A stretch of 64,000 bases of DNA from the NCBI RefSeq assembly GCF_024721175.1, contig NZ_CP099399.1:3766001-3830000 (forward strand), written 5' to 3'. A program made the position numbers and the translations under genes. The DNA comes from Rhizobium sp. Pop5 (GTDB lineage: Bacteria > Pseudomonadota > Alphaproteobacteria > Rhizobiales > Rhizobiaceae). This document shows, one piece after another, positions 18,817-28,259 of the stretch (positions are counted from its first letter, which is position 1; each line of letters begins with the position of its first letter). A model generated the notes under the pieces. The model did not search any database and had not been told where the DNA came from. It saw only the letters and a list, made by a program, of their open reading frames with translations.

Positions 18817-20088
18817 TCAGGCCGCTGCGGCCGTCAATTGCATGTCGAGATGCTTGCCATTGTGGCCAGTGATCGTGGCCGGTACAAGTTCGCCGGGACG
18901 AAGGCCGGCGGCTGCGACCAGCGTGAAGTTTTCCGTATGCGCCAGGCCGTTGTTTTCGACAAGCAGCCACTGCCGGGTTCCGACCATGCCATCGAGATGG
19001 GATTGATGCAGCCTATGTCCAGTGGCGCGCAGCCGTGCGGCGCGATCCTTAACGAGCGACCGGTCGAGCTGCGGCATGCGGGCTGCCGGCGTGCCGGGAC
19101 GCGGGCTGTAGGGGAAAACGTGCAGATGCGCGATGCCAGCCTCTTCAGCCAACCGTATTGTATTGGCGAACATCTCTTCGGTTTCTGTGGGGAAACCGGC
19201 GATCATATCGGCGCCGAAGCTCATTTCGGGACGAAGACGGCGCGCATCCTCGATGAAACGCAGCGCATCGGCGCGTGAGTGCCGGCGCTTCATTCGCTTC
19301 AGGATCATGTCGTCGCCATGCTGCAGCGACAGATGCAGATGCGGCATGAAGCGAGGCTCGTCGGCGATGAGGTCCATCAGATGGGCGTCGGCCTCGATGC
19401 TGTCGATCGAGGAAAGCCTGAGCCGCCGGATATCGGGGAGCTGCTTCAGCAGCGTCTTCGCCAGAAGTCCGAGCGTCGGCGCACCGGGCAGATCGGCGCC
19501 GTAGCTGGTGGCGTCGACCCCGGTCAGCACGATTTCGCGATAACCGCTGTCGACGAGCTTACGCGCCTGGTCGACCACGGCGCCCATCGGGACGGAGCGG
19601 GAGTTGCCGCGGCCATAGGGAATGATGCAGAAGGTGCAGCGGTGGTCACAGCCGTTCTGCACCTGGATGAAGGCGCGCACATGGCCGTCGATATGCCTGA
19701 CCATCTGCGGCGCCGTCGCCTTGACACTCATGATATCGTTGACGCGGAGCTTCTCTTCGGCCGAAACGCCGAAATCCGGCAGGCTGCGATAGGAGGCGCT
19801 CGCGAGTTTCTCCTCATTGCCGAGCACCGCATCGACTTCGACCATTTCGGCAAAGGTTTCTTTTTCCGTCTGCGCGGCGCAGCCGGTGACGATGATGCGG
19901 GCATGCGGATTGTCGCGCCGCGCACGGCGGATCGCCTGGCGGGCCTGGCGCACGGCCTCGCCGGTAACGGCACAGGTGTTGACCAGAATGGCATTGTTGA
20001 GCCCGGCCTTCTCGGCCTGCGCCTTCATCACTTCGGATTCATATGTGTTGAGGCGGCAGCCGAAGGTAATGACCTCGATACCGCTCAC
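18817..20088 (-). CDS. mtaB: tRNA (N6-threonylcarbamoyladenosine37-C2) methylthiotransferase MtaB
   Basis: 423 residues. The N-terminal UPF0004 domain contains [18 protein letters not shown] and TGCAAQ, supplying cysteines for the auxiliary cluster. The radical-SAM CxxxCxxC is [17 protein letters not shown]-terminal TRAM domain follows. It converts t6A37 to ms2t6A in tRNAs reading ANN codons. It overlaps the dapF stop by ATGA and lies just upstream of ftsY, so the three genes probably share a transcript. Confidence 0.95.
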   Translation of the reverse strand: MSGIEVITFGCRLNTYESEVMKAQAEKAGLNNAILVNTCAVTGEAVRQARQAIRRARRDNPHARIIVTGCAAQTEKETFAEMVEVDAVLGNEEKLASASYRSLPDFGVSAEEKLRVNDIMSVKATAPQMVRHIDGHVRAFIQVQNGCDHRCTFCIIPYGRGNSRSVPMGAVVDQARKLVDSGYREIVLTGVDATSYGADLPGAPTLGLLAKTLLKQLPDIRRLRLSSIDSIEADAHLMDLIADEPRFMPHLHLSLQHGDDMILKRMKRRHSRADALRFIEDARRLRPEMSFGADMIAGFPTETEEMFANTIRLAEEAGIAHLHVFPYSPRPGTPAARMPQLDRSLVKDRAARLRATGHRLHQSHLDGMVGTRQWLLVENNGLAHTENFTLVAAAGLRPGELVPATITGHNGKHLDMQLTAAAA

Positions 20089-20990
20089 TGCGCCCCGGCC
20101 TCCCGGCTATCGTCGCGCGACCAGAGACCAGTCGAAGGATCGACCCGGCCGGACCACTCCCATTCGGCTGGGCCGGTCATGATGACGTGATCGTCACGCT
20201 CGCGCCACTCGATGGAAAGCGTCGCCGGCGGCCTGGCGCTTGCAACGTTGATCGACACCTTGCGGCCGGTGCGCCCGGTGCGCGCCGCGCTGACGGCGGC
20301 AGAGCAGGCGGCCGAACCGCAAGCGAGCGTCAACCCGGCGCCGCGCTCCCAGGTGCGCGTCGTCACTGAAGTCGGCGATGTCACCTGCGCCAGTGTGATA
20401 TTGGCGCGCTCGGGAAACATCGGATGGTTTTCCAGCAGCGGCCCGAAACGGGCGAGATCATAGGACATCACGTCCTTGTCCACCCAGAAGATCGCATGCG
20501 GATTGCCCATCGACATGGCGGAAGGCGAATGCAGCACCGGATCGTCGATCGGGCCGATCTGCAATTCGATGCGGCTCGTATCGTGGAATTCTTCCGCCAG
20601 CGGGATCTTGTTCCAATCGAAGACCGGGCGGCCCATATCGACGGAAATCGTCCCGTCCTCGTGCTCGACGGCGTTGAGGATGCCGGCGACCGTCTGAAAG
20701 GTGAAGGCCTTCTTGCCGGTTTCGGCCGCAAGCGCCTGCACGACGCAGCGCGTGCCGTTTCCACAGGCCTGCGCCTTCGAGCCGTCGGAATTCAGGATAT
20801 CAATGAAGGCATCGGTGCCTTCGGCCTTCGGATCATGGATAGCCATGATCTGGTCGAACTCGGTATGGGGATCGGCATTGAGCGCGATCGCCGCCGCAGG
20901 CGTCACCTTGTCCGGCCGCCCGCGCATGTCGACGACCAGGATCTTGTTGCCAAGCCCGTTCATCCTTGCGAATTCGACCGTTGCGCTCAT
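20085..20990 (-). CDS. dapF: Diaminopimelate epimerase
   Basis: 301 residues from [12 protein letters not shown]; an ATG three codons upstream is equally possible, with GGACGG next to it. The two catalytic cysteines are visible in [11 protein letters not shown] and [12 protein letters not shown]. It interconverts LL- and meso-diaminopimelate for lysine and peptidoglycan synthesis. First gene of the minus-strand operon continuing into mtaB and ftsY. Confidence 0.95.
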   Translation of the reverse strand: MSATVEFARMNGLGNKILVVDMRGRPDKVTPAAAIALNADPHTEFDQIMAIHDPKAEGTDAFIDILNSDGSKAQACGNGTRCVVQALAAETGKKAFTFQTVAGILNAVEHEDGTISVDMGRPVFDWNKIPLAEEFHDTSRIELQIGPIDDPVLHSPSAMSMGNPHAIFWVDKDVMSYDLARFGPLLENHPMFPERANITLAQVTSPTSVTTRTWERGAGLTLACGSAACSAAVSAARTGRTGRKVSINVASARPPATLSIEWRERDDHVIMTGPAEWEWSGRVDPSTGLWSRDDSREAGAQ

Positions 20991-21105
20991 GGGTATCATT
21001 CCGTCCGTCTTTCCGCTGTATATGGCGGAAACGCGAAGGAATTACCAGTGGGTGGGCGCGGCGCAGGCATTGCAGCCGGCCGACCTCTTTAAGGCGGCCC
21101 GGATT

Positions 21106-21309
21106 TTACCGCTGCGCCCCATCGGCTTCAAAGGATGCCGCATGCGCTTCGACGATTGCCGCAGTAATGACCTTTCGAAGTTCGTAGACCAGCGAGCGGG
21201 ACCGCTTGCGGTCCAGATCCTGTGCCGCCTTCGCAAGGTTCAGGCCTTCGTTCAGGACAATATGATGGGCCCGTGCCAGCGCCCAACTCTCAATATCGGG
21301 ACTTATCAT
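21106..21309 (-). CDS. Small hypothetical protein
   Basis: 67 residues from MISPDIESWALARAHHIV, with GGAG eight bases upstream. The sequence is helical, basic in the middle (LDRKRSRSLVYELRKVITAA) and has no recognised domain. A proper ribosome site and an AT-rich upstream region support it as a real gene. Function unknown. Confidence 0.5.
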   Translation of the reverse strand: MISPDIESWALARAHHIVLNEGLNLAKAAQDLDRKRSRSLVYELRKVITAAIVEAHAASFEADGAQR

Positions 21310-21516
21310 TCGATATCTCCGCCGGATCATCCGGCATCAAGGATATTTACGAATCATTTTACAGAACGCACTTAAGTAGAAAATAGAATCATAAGCGGAA
21401 TATTTTGCAACTGGGCTGTATAGCGAATTTGGACTGTCGGCCGGAATTTTGACCGCGTGCCGCCATGCCGCACGGGTTGTGAAAAGCCCGCCACGCGGTC
21501 ATTCCACGCATTCGCC

Positions 21517-21545
21517 TTGACTTTCCCCGCACTTTCCTGTTTATC
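21517..21545 (+). promoter_or_regulatory. Putative sigma-70-type promoter of ffh
   Basis: TTGACT and TTTATC are separated by 17 bp, a good match to the housekeeping consensus. Transcription would start near 21552, giving a leader of about 180 nt before the ffh ATG. Confidence 0.55.
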
Positions 21546-21613
21546 GCGCCCAATCCGCGACGAGCCGCATGACTCCGAGCCGCCGACCGGGACATCGAGA
21601 TCCCGGAGGTCAA

Positions 21614-21650
21614 CACCCGACAGCGCGATGCGCCCTCGGGTGCTTTTTGG
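21614..21650 (+). terminator. Terminator-like hairpin in the ffh leader
   Basis: CACCCGA pairs with TCGGGTG across a 15-nt loop and is followed by CTTTTT. It lies downstream of the putative promoter and about 85 nt before ffh, so it could attenuate transcription or end a small leader RNA. The stem is only 7 bp. Confidence 0.45.
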
Positions 21651-21732
21651 CTTTGCGTCTTGTTTTCGTCAAGGAAAAGCACGACGTTTCCGGGCATATC
21701 GAACCCGCCCGAAACGTATCAAGGAAGAGCCG

Positions 21733-23316
21733 ATGTTTGAAAACCTCCAGGACCGTCTTGGATCCATTCTGAATGGACTGACAGGCCGTGGCGCGCTTTC
21801 GGAAGCCGATGTTTCCGCAGCGCTGCGCGAGGTTCGTCGTGCGTTGCTGGAAGCCGATGTCGCGCTCGACGTCGTGCGCTCCTTCACTGACCGAGTGCGT
21901 GAAAAGGCCGTCGGCGCCGAGATCCTGAAGTCGATCAAGCCCGGCCAGATGGTCGTCAAGATCGTCCACGACGAGTTGATCGAGATGCTGGGCGGCGAAG
22001 GTGTGGGCATCGATCTGCATGCGCCGGCCCCTGTGGTCGTCATGATGGTCGGTCTGCAGGGCTCCGGTAAGACGACGACCACGGCCAAGATCGCCAACCG
22101 GCTGACAACGCGCGAGAAGAAGAAGGTGCTGATGGCATCGCTCGACACGCGTCGTCCGGCCGCGCAGGAACAGCTTCGCCAGCTCGGCGCCCAGGCCAAT
22201 ATCGACACGCTTCCGATCATCGCAGGCCAGTCTCCGACCGATATCGCCTCCCGCGCCGTGCAGGCGGCAAAGCTCGGTGGCCACGACGTCGTTATCCTCG
22301 ACACCGCCGGCCGCACCCATATCGACGAGCCCTTGATGGTCGAGATGGCCGACATCAAGAAGCGCTCGAACCCGCATGAAATCCTGCTGGTCGCCGATAG
22401 CTTGACCGGTCAGGACGCCGTCAATCTCGCCCGCAACTTCGACGAACGCGTCGGCATCACCGGTCTCGTGCTGACCCGCATGGACGGCGACGGCCGTGGT
22501 GGTGCTGCTCTTTCGATGCGCGCCGTCACCGGCAAGCCGATCAAGCTGATCGGTGTCGGCGAGAAGATGAGCGAGCTGGAGGAATTCCATCCCCGCCGCA
22601 TCGCCGACCGCATCCTCGGCATGGGCGATATCGTCTCGCTCGTCGAGCGCGCGGCGGAGAACATCGACGCCGAGAAGGCGGCCGCCATGGCCGCCAAGAT
22701 GGCCAAGGGCAAGTTCGACCTGAACGACCTCGCCGATCAGCTGCGCCAGATGCAGAAGATGGGCGGCATGGGCGGCATCATAGGCATGATGCCCGGCATG
22801 GCCGGTATGAAGGACAAGATGGCCGCTGCCGGCCTCGACGACAAGCTTTTCGGCCGCCAGATCGCCATCATCCAGTCGATGACCAAGGCCGAGCGCGCCA
22901 ATCCCGACCTGCTCAAGCACTCACGCAAGAAGCGCATCGCCGCCGGGGCCGGCACGGATGCGGCCGCCATCAACAAGCTTCTGAAGATGCATCGGCAGAT
23001 GGCCGACATGATGAAGATGATGGGTGGCAAAGGCAAAGGCGGCCTGATGAAGCAGATGATGGGCGGCCTCGCCGGCAAGATGGGGCTGGGGGGCCTCGGC
23101 GGCATGGGCGGCATGCCTGATCTCTCGAATATCGACCCGAAGCAGCTTGAAGCGCTGCAGAAGCAGGCGGAAGCCGCGGGTTTGGGAAAACCGGGTGGGG
23201 GTATGCCCGGTCTAGGCGGAGGCTTGCCGGGCGGATTGCCCGGTCTTGGCGGCGCGAAGCTGCCGGGCCTCGGTGGTGGTTTCCCGGGCCTGCCCGGATT
23301 GCCCAAGAAGAAGTGA
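21733..23316 (+). CDS. ffh: Signal recognition particle protein Ffh
   Basis: 527 residues from an ATG behind AAGGAAGAG; the open frame extends upstream only as leader. The N and G domains carry GLQGSGKTTTTAKIA, DTRRPAAQEQL, DTAGRTHIDE and TRMDGDGRGGA. The M domain is methionine-rich (GGMGGIIGMMPGMAGMKDKM), followed by a Gly/Pro/Leu-rich tail (GGGLPGGLPGLGG) that is longer than in E. coli. It binds signal sequences and docks on FtsY, encoded about 3 kb away. Confidence 0.97.
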   Translation: MFENLQDRLGSILNGLTGRGALSEADVSAALREVRRALLEADVALDVVRSFTDRVREKAVGAEILKSIKPGQMVVKIVHDELIEMLGGEGVGIDLHAPAPVVVMMVGLQGSGKTTTTAKIANRLTTREKKKVLMASLDTRRPAAQEQLRQLGAQANIDTLPIIAGQSPTDIASRAVQAAKLGGHDVVILDTAGRTHIDEPLMVEMADIKKRSNPHEILLVADSLTGQDAVNLARNFDERVGITGLVLTRMDGDGRGGAALSMRAVTGKPIKLIGVGEKMSELEEFHPRRIADRILGMGDIVSLVERAAENIDAEKAAAMAAKMAKGKFDLNDLADQLRQMQKMGGMGGIIGMMPGMAGMKDKMAAAGLDDKLFGRQIAIIQSMTKAERANPDLLKHSRKKRIAAGAGTDAAAINKLLKMHRQMADMMKMMGGKGKGGLMKQMMGGLAGKMGLGGLGGMGGMPDLSNIDPKQLEALQKQAEAAGLGKPGGGMPGLGGGLPGGLPGLGGAKLPGLGGGFPGLPGLPKKK

Positions 23317-23332
23317 AAGGATCGCCTGCCCC

Positions 23333-23653
23333 ATGATTGATCCAGACGTCAAAGCACAGCTTTCGAGCTACCGCCAGTCGATCGACAATATCGATGCGGC
23401 GCTCGTCCACATTCTGGCCGAACGCTTCCGCTGCACCAAAGAGGTCGGCGTGCTGAAGGCTAAGTATAAGTTGCCGCCGGCCGATCCGGCGCGCGAGGAA
23501 TACCAGATCGCTCGTCTTCGTCAGCTTGCCGAAGATGCGCATCTGGACCCGGATTTCGCCGAGAAGTTCCTGAACTTCGTCATCAAGGAAGTCATCCGGC
23601 ATCATGAGCAGATCGCTGCGGACCACGCTGAACAGAACGCCGCAGCCCGATAA
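23333..23653 (+). CDS. Chorismate mutase (AroQ type)
   Basis: 106 residues, starting 17 bp after ffh with AAGGATCG upstream. The all-helical AroQ pattern is clear: YRQSIDNIDAALVHILAERF, then KEVGVLKAKYKLPPADPAREE, and a C-terminal helix with FVIKEVIRHHEQIA. It converts chorismate to prephenate for Phe/Tyr synthesis. Its place between ffh and rpsP is conserved in rhizobia although the function is unrelated. Confidence 0.92.
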   Translation: MIDPDVKAQLSSYRQSIDNIDAALVHILAERFRCTKEVGVLKAKYKLPPADPAREEYQIARLRQLAEDAHLDPDFAEKFLNFVIKEVIRHHEQIAADHAEQNAAAR

Positions 23654-23701
23654 CCCTACCGCCTTACGAAGCGGTCAAGAAAAGCCTAAGGAGTAAAGAA
23701 C

Positions 23702-24070
23702 ATGGCACTGAAAATTCGTCTCGCCCGCGGTGGCTCCAAGAAGCGCCCGTACTACCACGTCGTTCTCGCCGATGCGCGCAGCCCGCGTGACGGCCGTTTC
23801 CTCGAAAACCTCGGCTCCTGGAACCCGATGCTCGCCAAGGACGACGAGAAGCGCGTTCAGCTGAACGCCGAGCGTATCAAGCACTGGCTGGACAACGGCG
23901 CCCAGCCGACCGATCGCGTTCTGCGCTTCCTCGATGAAGCCGGCGTTGCCAAGCGCGAAGCCAAGAACAACCCGATCAAGGCAAAGCCGGGCAAGCGCGC
24001 TCAGGAACGCGCCGCCGAAAAGGCTCAGAAGGCCGCCGACGCCGCTGCTGCTACGGACGCAGCGGAATAA
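23702..24070 (+). CDS. rpsP: 30S ribosomal protein S16
   Basis: 122 residues beginning [20 protein letters not shown], the S16 signature, with [16 protein letters not shown] following. The C-terminus has the alpha-proteobacterial Lys/Ala-rich extension. AAGGAG precedes the ATG. It is followed by a strong intrinsic terminator before rimM. Confidence 0.98.
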   Translation: MALKIRLARGGSKKRPYYHVVLADARSPRDGRFLENLGSWNPMLAKDDEKRVQLNAERIKHWLDNGAQPTDRVLRFLDEAGVAKREAKNNPIKAKPGKRAQERAAEKAQKAADAAAATDAAE

Positions 24071-24091
24071 TCGGGACATTCCCTCGATCGA

Positions 24092-24127
24092 ACGGGCGGC
24101 ATGGCGACATGCCGCCCGTTTTCGTTT
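24092..24127 (+). terminator. Strong intrinsic terminator between rpsP and rimM
   Basis: ACGGGCGGCATG-GCGA-CATGCCGCCCGT is a perfect 12-bp stem with a GNRA tetraloop followed by TTTTCGTTT. It lies 22 nt after rpsP and 60 nt before rimM, inside what is normally one operon. Confidence 0.93.
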
Positions 24128-24186
24128 CCAATCCTCCGCACTTCGTTTATGAGAATCCTGTCTCCCGGCTTCACATGAAGGACCCC

Positions 24187-24753
24187 ATGACAAAGCTTGA
24201 AAACCCCGTTCTGATGGCGACGATCGGCGGCGCGCAGGGCCTGCGTGGTGAAGTGCGCGCCAAGGCCTATACGGCAGATCCGACCGCGCTCGGCGACTAC
24301 GGCAAGCTGCACAGCATGGATGGACGCAGCTTCGAAGTCCTTGAGATCCGCGAGATGAAAAATATGGTCGTCGTCCGCTTCCGCGGCATCAACGACCGCA
24401 ATGCCGCCGAAGCGCTGAATGGGCTGGAACTCTATATCGAGCGCGAGAACCTGCCGGACGAGGAATTGGAGGACGACGAGTTCTACTATGCCGATCTTGA
24501 AGGGCTGGAAGCGCGCGACGACAAGGGCGTCAGCTACGGTACGGTTACCGGCGTTTTCGATTTCGGCGCCGGCGATCTCCTGGAGCTCAAAGGCCCGGGC
24601 AAGCGCCCGGTGCTGATCCCCTTCTCGGAAGCCTCGGTGCTGGAGATCGACCTCGAAGCCGGCACGCTGCTGATCGACCCGCTTGCGGCGGGATTGGTCG
24701 ATGATCCCGAGTCTCCAAAATTCACGCCGGACAAGGCGAAAAAGAAGAAGTGA
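24187..24753 (+). CDS. rimM: Ribosome maturation factor RimM
   Basis: 188 residues from [15 protein letters not shown], with AAGGA four bases upstream; an ATG four codons earlier and an in-frame extension exist. RimM signatures are [15 protein letters not shown] and the PRC-barrel with [14 protein letters not shown], plus [17 protein letters not shown]. It binds S19 and assists 30S head assembly. The stop is 4 bp before trmD. Confidence 0.95.
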   Translation: MTKLENPVLMATIGGAQGLRGEVRAKAYTADPTALGDYGKLHSMDGRSFEVLEIREMKNMVVVRFRGINDRNAAEALNGLELYIERENLPDEELEDDEFYYADLEGLEARDDKGVSYGTVTGVFDFGAGDLLELKGPGKRPVLIPFSEASVLEIDLEAGTLLIDPLAAGLVDDPESPKFTPDKAKKKK

Positions 24754-24757
24754 CGCC

Positions 24758-25459
24758 ATGGCTTTCCGGGCGAGCGTACTGACACTCTATCCGGAGATGT
24801 TTCCGGGACATCTGGGCTTCTCGCTCGCCGGCAAGGCGATGGAACGCAGGCAATGGTCGCTGGACGCGGTTCAGATCCGCGATTTCGCAACCGACAAGCA
24901 CCGCACCGTCGACGATACGCCGGCCGGCGGCGGAGCGGGCATGGTGCTGAAACCAGACATTCTCGCCCGCGCGATCGACAGCGCCTCGGAAAATGATGCC
25001 CGTCCGCGGCTGCTGATGAGCCCGCGCGGCCGGCCGTTGACGCAGGAGCGCGTGCGCGAACTTGCGGCAGGCGAAGGCGTCATCATCGTTTGCGGCCGTT
25101 TCGAGGGCGTCGACCAGCGGGTAATCGAGGCACGCGGACTGGAAGAGGTGTCGATCGGCGACTACGTGCTGTCGGGCGGCGAACCTGCGGCATTGATCCT
25201 GCTCGACGCGATCATACGCATCCTGCCTGGTGTTATGGGCAACGATCTTTCCGGCCTGCACGAAAGCTTCGAAGGCGGGCTGCTGGAACATCCCCATTAT
25301 ACGAGGCCGCAAGAGTGGGAAGGCCGGGAAATCCCGTCAATCCTGACGTCGGGCAATCACGGCGCCATCGAGAAATGGCGGCACCAGGAAGCGGTGCGAC
25401 TGACGCGGGAACGGCGGCCGGACCTGCTCGATAGCGCTAAAGCCGAGAAAAACGGCTGA
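24758..25459 (+). CDS. trmD: tRNA (guanine-37-N1) methyltransferase TrmD
   Basis: 233 residues from [25 protein letters not shown]-fold landmarks are [31 protein letters not shown], the SAM loop [11 protein letters not shown] and [10 protein letters not shown]. It makes m1G37 in tRNAs reading CNN and GGN codons, preventing +1 frameshifting. It is tightly coupled to rimM. Confidence 0.97.
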   Translation: MAFRASVLTLYPEMFPGHLGFSLAGKAMERRQWSLDAVQIRDFATDKHRTVDDTPAGGGAGMVLKPDILARAIDSASENDARPRLLMSPRGRPLTQERVRELAAGEGVIIVCGRFEGVDQRVIEARGLEEVSIGDYVLSGGEPAALILLDAIIRILPGVMGNDLSGLHESFEGGLLEHPHYTRPQEWEGREIPSILTSGNHGAIEKWRHQEAVRLTRERRPDLLDSAKAEKNG

Positions 25460-25669
25460 TTTCGCCGGCCTTTTCACAAAAGTGTCGTGCAAGGGATGAC
25501 AAGCCCTGGCCTTTGGTGTATTGGCGCACGCGGAAATGGGGTTAGCCCCGTCTGCCAGCAAACAAAGAATGGCGAACCCGCTCCCGTCCGCAAGGGCAAA
25601 CTCCGGAGGCATCGACCGAAGGACAGTGTGAGCGCTCTGGCTGTTTCAGAAGAACCAAAGGTTAAGACG

Positions 25670-26212
25670 ATGAACATCATTCAGCAGCTTGAGGCCGAAC
25701 AGGCCGCCAAGATCGAAGCCAAGCGCACCCTCCCCGAATTCTCCCCGGGCGACACCGTCCGCGTCAACGTGAAGGTCACGGAAGGCAACCGTACCCGCGT
25801 TCAGGCCTATGAAGGCGTCTGCATCGCCCGCTCCGGCGGCGGCCTGCAGGAAAACTTCACGGTCCGCAAGATCTCTTACGGCGAAGGCGTCGAGCGCGTA
25901 TTCCCGGTTTACTCGCCGATGATCGAAAGCGTTGACGTCGTTCGCCGCGGTAAGGTCCGTCGCGCCAAGCTCTATTACCTCCGCGACCGTCGCGGCAAGT
26001 CCGCTCGTATCGTTGAAGACACCGGCGTCCGCGCCCGCAAGCTCAACGACGCCGAGCGCGCCGCCGTTGCCGAGGAAAAGGCACGCATCGAAGCCGAGAA
26101 GGTCGCAGCCGCCCAGGCGCTCGCCGCCGAAAAGGCAGCAGCAGAAGCTGCGGAAGCCAAGGCCGCTGCCGAAGCAGCAGCTGCAGCCGAGGCCGACAAG
26201 GCCGCAGAATAA
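25670..26212 (+). CDS. rplS: 50S ribosomal protein L19
   Basis: 180 residues from [15 protein letters not shown]. The L19 core ([57 protein letters not shown]) is complete by about residue 125. An Ala/Glu/Lys-rich helical tail of about 55 residues follows, typical of rhizobial L19. A 210-bp gap after trmD suggests its own promoter or leader. Confidence 0.97.
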   Translation: MNIIQQLEAEQAAKIEAKRTLPEFSPGDTVRVNVKVTEGNRTRVQAYEGVCIARSGGGLQENFTVRKISYGEGVERVFPVYSPMIESVDVVRRGKVRRAKLYYLRDRRGKSARIVEDTGVRARKLNDAERAAVAEEKARIEAEKVAAAQALAAEKAAAEAAEAKAAAEAAAAAEADKAAE

Positions 26213-26237
26213 GATCTGCGCAAAATTCTGTTTCTGG

Positions 26238-26265
26238 AAAGGCGGTCTTCGGATCGCCTTTTCTA
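26238..26265 (+). terminator. Intrinsic terminator after rplS
   Basis: AAGGCG pairs with CGCCTT around a short loop containing CTTCGG, followed by TTCTATTTTTT, 25 nt after the rplS stop. It ends the SRP/ribosome gene block. Confidence 0.8.
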
Positions 26266-26350
26266 TTTTTTACGCGTCCACGTAGCCGGCGGCCTTGCCT
26301 CACACCCATCTTCCGTGACAATTTTCGCGTTCAATTTCTGGAGCCGTCCC

Positions 26351-27148
26351 ATGCTGTTTCGTCGTACCGTTCTTGCGAGCTTCGCCGCCCTTGCTCTTCT
26401 GCCCCTGGCCGCACCGGCTGCCGAACTGCCGGATCTCGGTGGTAAGGGCGTCGTCGTCGTCACCGAGAACGCCTATCCCCCGCTGCAATTCGTCGACCCC
26501 AAATCCGGAAAGGCGATCGGCTGGGAATATGATGCGATGAATGAGATCGCGAAGCGGCTGAACTTCAAGGTCGAATACCAGAACACCAGCTGGGACGCGA
26601 TGATCCAGGCGGTGTCCGACGGCCAGTACAACATCGGCATGACCGGCATCACCATCAAGGAAGACCGCAAGCAGAAGGTGGACTTCTCCGATCCCTATAT
26701 GCGCTCGCAGCAATTCATGCTGGTGCGCGGCGACGAGAAACGCTTCACCGACGCCAAGTCCTTCGGCGGCTTTAAGGACGGCCTGATCGGCGCCCAGCCC
26801 GGAACCTCGCCTTTCTACACCGCCGTCTATGAAATCCTCGATGGCAATGAACAGAACCCGCGCATCAAGCTTTTCGAAACCTTCGGCGCCACCGTGCAGG
26901 CCCTGAAAACAGGCGACGTCGATCTCGTGCTGACAGACAGCGTCGCTGCCAAGGGCTATGTCGATTCTTCGAACGGCGCCCTGAAGGTCGTCGGCGGACC
27001 GCTCGGCACCGAGGATTTCGGCTTCATCTTCCCGAAGGGTTCCGATCTCGTCGCCCCCGTCAATGCCGCCGTCGCAGCGCTGAAGGCCGACGGCACCTTC
27101 GATGCGCTGAACAAGAAGTGGTTCCTCGACTACAAGATGGGCGAATAA
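26351..27148 (+). CDS. Amino-acid ABC transporter, periplasmic substrate-binding protein
   Basis: 265 residues from MLFRRTVLASFAALALL, with GGAG upstream and a signal peptide cleaved near PAAE. The solute-binding domain 3 pattern is clear: VTENAYPPLQFVDP, GWEYDAMNEIAKRLNF, GMTGITIKEDRKQKVDFSDP and a C-terminal NKKWFLDYK. The family binds polar or basic amino acids. No ATPase gene is adjacent, so the ATP-binding partner is encoded elsewhere. Confidence 0.92.
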   Translation: MLFRRTVLASFAALALLPLAAPAAELPDLGGKGVVVVTENAYPPLQFVDPKSGKAIGWEYDAMNEIAKRLNFKVEYQNTSWDAMIQAVSDGQYNIGMTGITIKEDRKQKVDFSDPYMRSQQFMLVRGDEKRFTDAKSFGGFKDGLIGAQPGTSPFYTAVYEILDGNEQNPRIKLFETFGATVQALKTGDVDLVLTDSVAAKGYVDSSNGALKVVGGPLGTEDFGFIFPKGSDLVAPVNAAVAALKADGTFDALNKKWFLDYKMGE

Positions 27149-27166
27149 TCCCCCGAGCGATCGCAG

Positions 27167-27985
27167 ATGGCGCTACAACCATCCCCGCGACACGAGAAGG
27201 ACGATCGTCCCTGGTGGCTGGTCGTCCTTGTCCTGATCGGCATCATTCTCGCCGTCGTCATTATCACCAACGACATTTATGCGCAGGTCTTCCGGACCGT
27301 CGTGAACGGCGCCGGCATTACCGTGTTCGTGACGCTCGTCGCCTTTGTGCTGGCAACGGTGCTTGGTCTCGGTATCGCGCTGCTTGGGCTGGCCGACAGC
27401 ATCGTGCTGCGCCAGATTGCCCGCTTCTACATCGAGATCATCCGTGGCATCCCGATCCTCGTGTTGCTCTTCTACATCGCCTTCGTCGGCGCGCCTGGTT
27501 TCGTTGCGGCCTATAACTTCATCATCACGCCGTTGGTGAAATCAGGTATCGCCGAGCCGATCCTCGTGCGCGATCTGTCGCTGATGTGGCGCGCCATCGT
27601 CGCGCTGATGATCGGCTATTCCTCCTTCATTGCCGAAATCTTCCGCGCCGGTTTTCAGTCGGTCGATCTCGGCCAGATCGAGGCCGCCAAATCGCTCGGT
27701 CTCTCGCGTTACCGCCGCTTCCGGCTCGTCGTCTTTCCGCAGGCAATCCGGGTCATTTTCCCACCGCTCTCCAACGACTTCGTCTCGATGGTGAAGGATT
27801 CGTCACTCGTCTCCGTTCTCGGCGTCGCCGACATTACGCAGATGGGCAAGGTCTATGCCTCCGGCTCCTTCCGCTTCTTCGAGACCTATTCGATCGTCAC
27901 CTATATCTACCTTATCCTGACGATCGGCCTGTCGTTGGCGCTGCGGCGGATCGAGAAGAAGATGAAGCAAATGCCGCGGCGCTAA
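27167..27985 (+). CDS. Amino-acid ABC transporter permease (HisM/GlnP type)
   Basis: 272 residues with five to six helices. The HEEXX-type domain starts VVNGAGITVFVTLVAFVLAT. The ATPase-contact loop is EAAKSLGLSRYRRFRLVVFP, followed by LSNDFVSMVKDSSLVSVLG. It begins 18 bp after the binding-protein gene and forms the transmembrane part of the same importer, probably as a homodimer. Confidence 0.93.
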   Translation: MALQPSPRHEKDDRPWWLVVLVLIGIILAVVIITNDIYAQVFRTVVNGAGITVFVTLVAFVLATVLGLGIALLGLADSIVLRQIARFYIEIIRGIPILVLLFYIAFVGAPGFVAAYNFIITPLVKSGIAEPILVRDLSLMWRAIVALMIGYSSFIAEIFRAGFQSVDLGQIEAAKSLGLSRYRRFRLVVFPQAIRVIFPPLSNDFVSMVKDSSLVSVLGVADITQMGKVYASGSFRFFETYSIVTYIYLILTIGLSLALRRIEKKMKQMPRR

Positions 27986-28259
27986 GCGCCTGCGTCCATT
28001 TCCGACGCACAAAGGACGCGCCTCACGATTCGAATTGCCGTTTCGATCAAAAATCGCTATATCCAGCGCCATGGAATCCAAGTTCAGTTGCATTGGCGCG
28101 CATATTTTCGTGCTGCAGGATCATTACCGCCTGCCGGCGCGGTTCTTTGCATGCGTGTCCGGTGCGCTCAACAGCCGACTTCGTTGATCGAATGACGGCC
28201 GGCGGAGCCTGATCCGCTTTTTCCGATTTTCCAAAGCTTCCAAAAACGGACTTAACGCC
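27986..28259 (+). other. leuC 5' region with a possible short upstream ORF
   Basis: This 274-bp gap must hold the leuC promoter. A 38-codon ORF (28071-28187, beginning MESKFSCIGAHIFVLQDHYR and ending SGALNSRLR) lies in it. There is no clear ribosome site and only moderate leucine content, so a leader-peptide role is speculative. Confidence 0.3.

Larger units (their letters stand above)
21310..21732. other. Intergenic and leader region upstream of ffh
   Basis: About 420 bp with no convincing gene. It holds a perfect hairpin (GCCGGAT-C-ATCCGGC, 21321-21335), an AT-rich stretch (21336-21420), a promoter-like sequence at 21517-21545 and a terminator-like hairpin at 21614-21647. No SRP RNA core was recognised. 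Confidence 0.6.

Noticed and set aside
21551..21732. 4.5S/SRP RNA gene in the ffh leader
   Set aside because: The conserved SRP Alu/S-domain core (GGAAGCAGCC-like) is absent.
28071..28187. Leucine leader peptide for leuC attenuation
   Set aside because: Few leucine codons, no run of them and no terminator/antiterminator pair, so it is kept only as a low-confidence upstream ORF.
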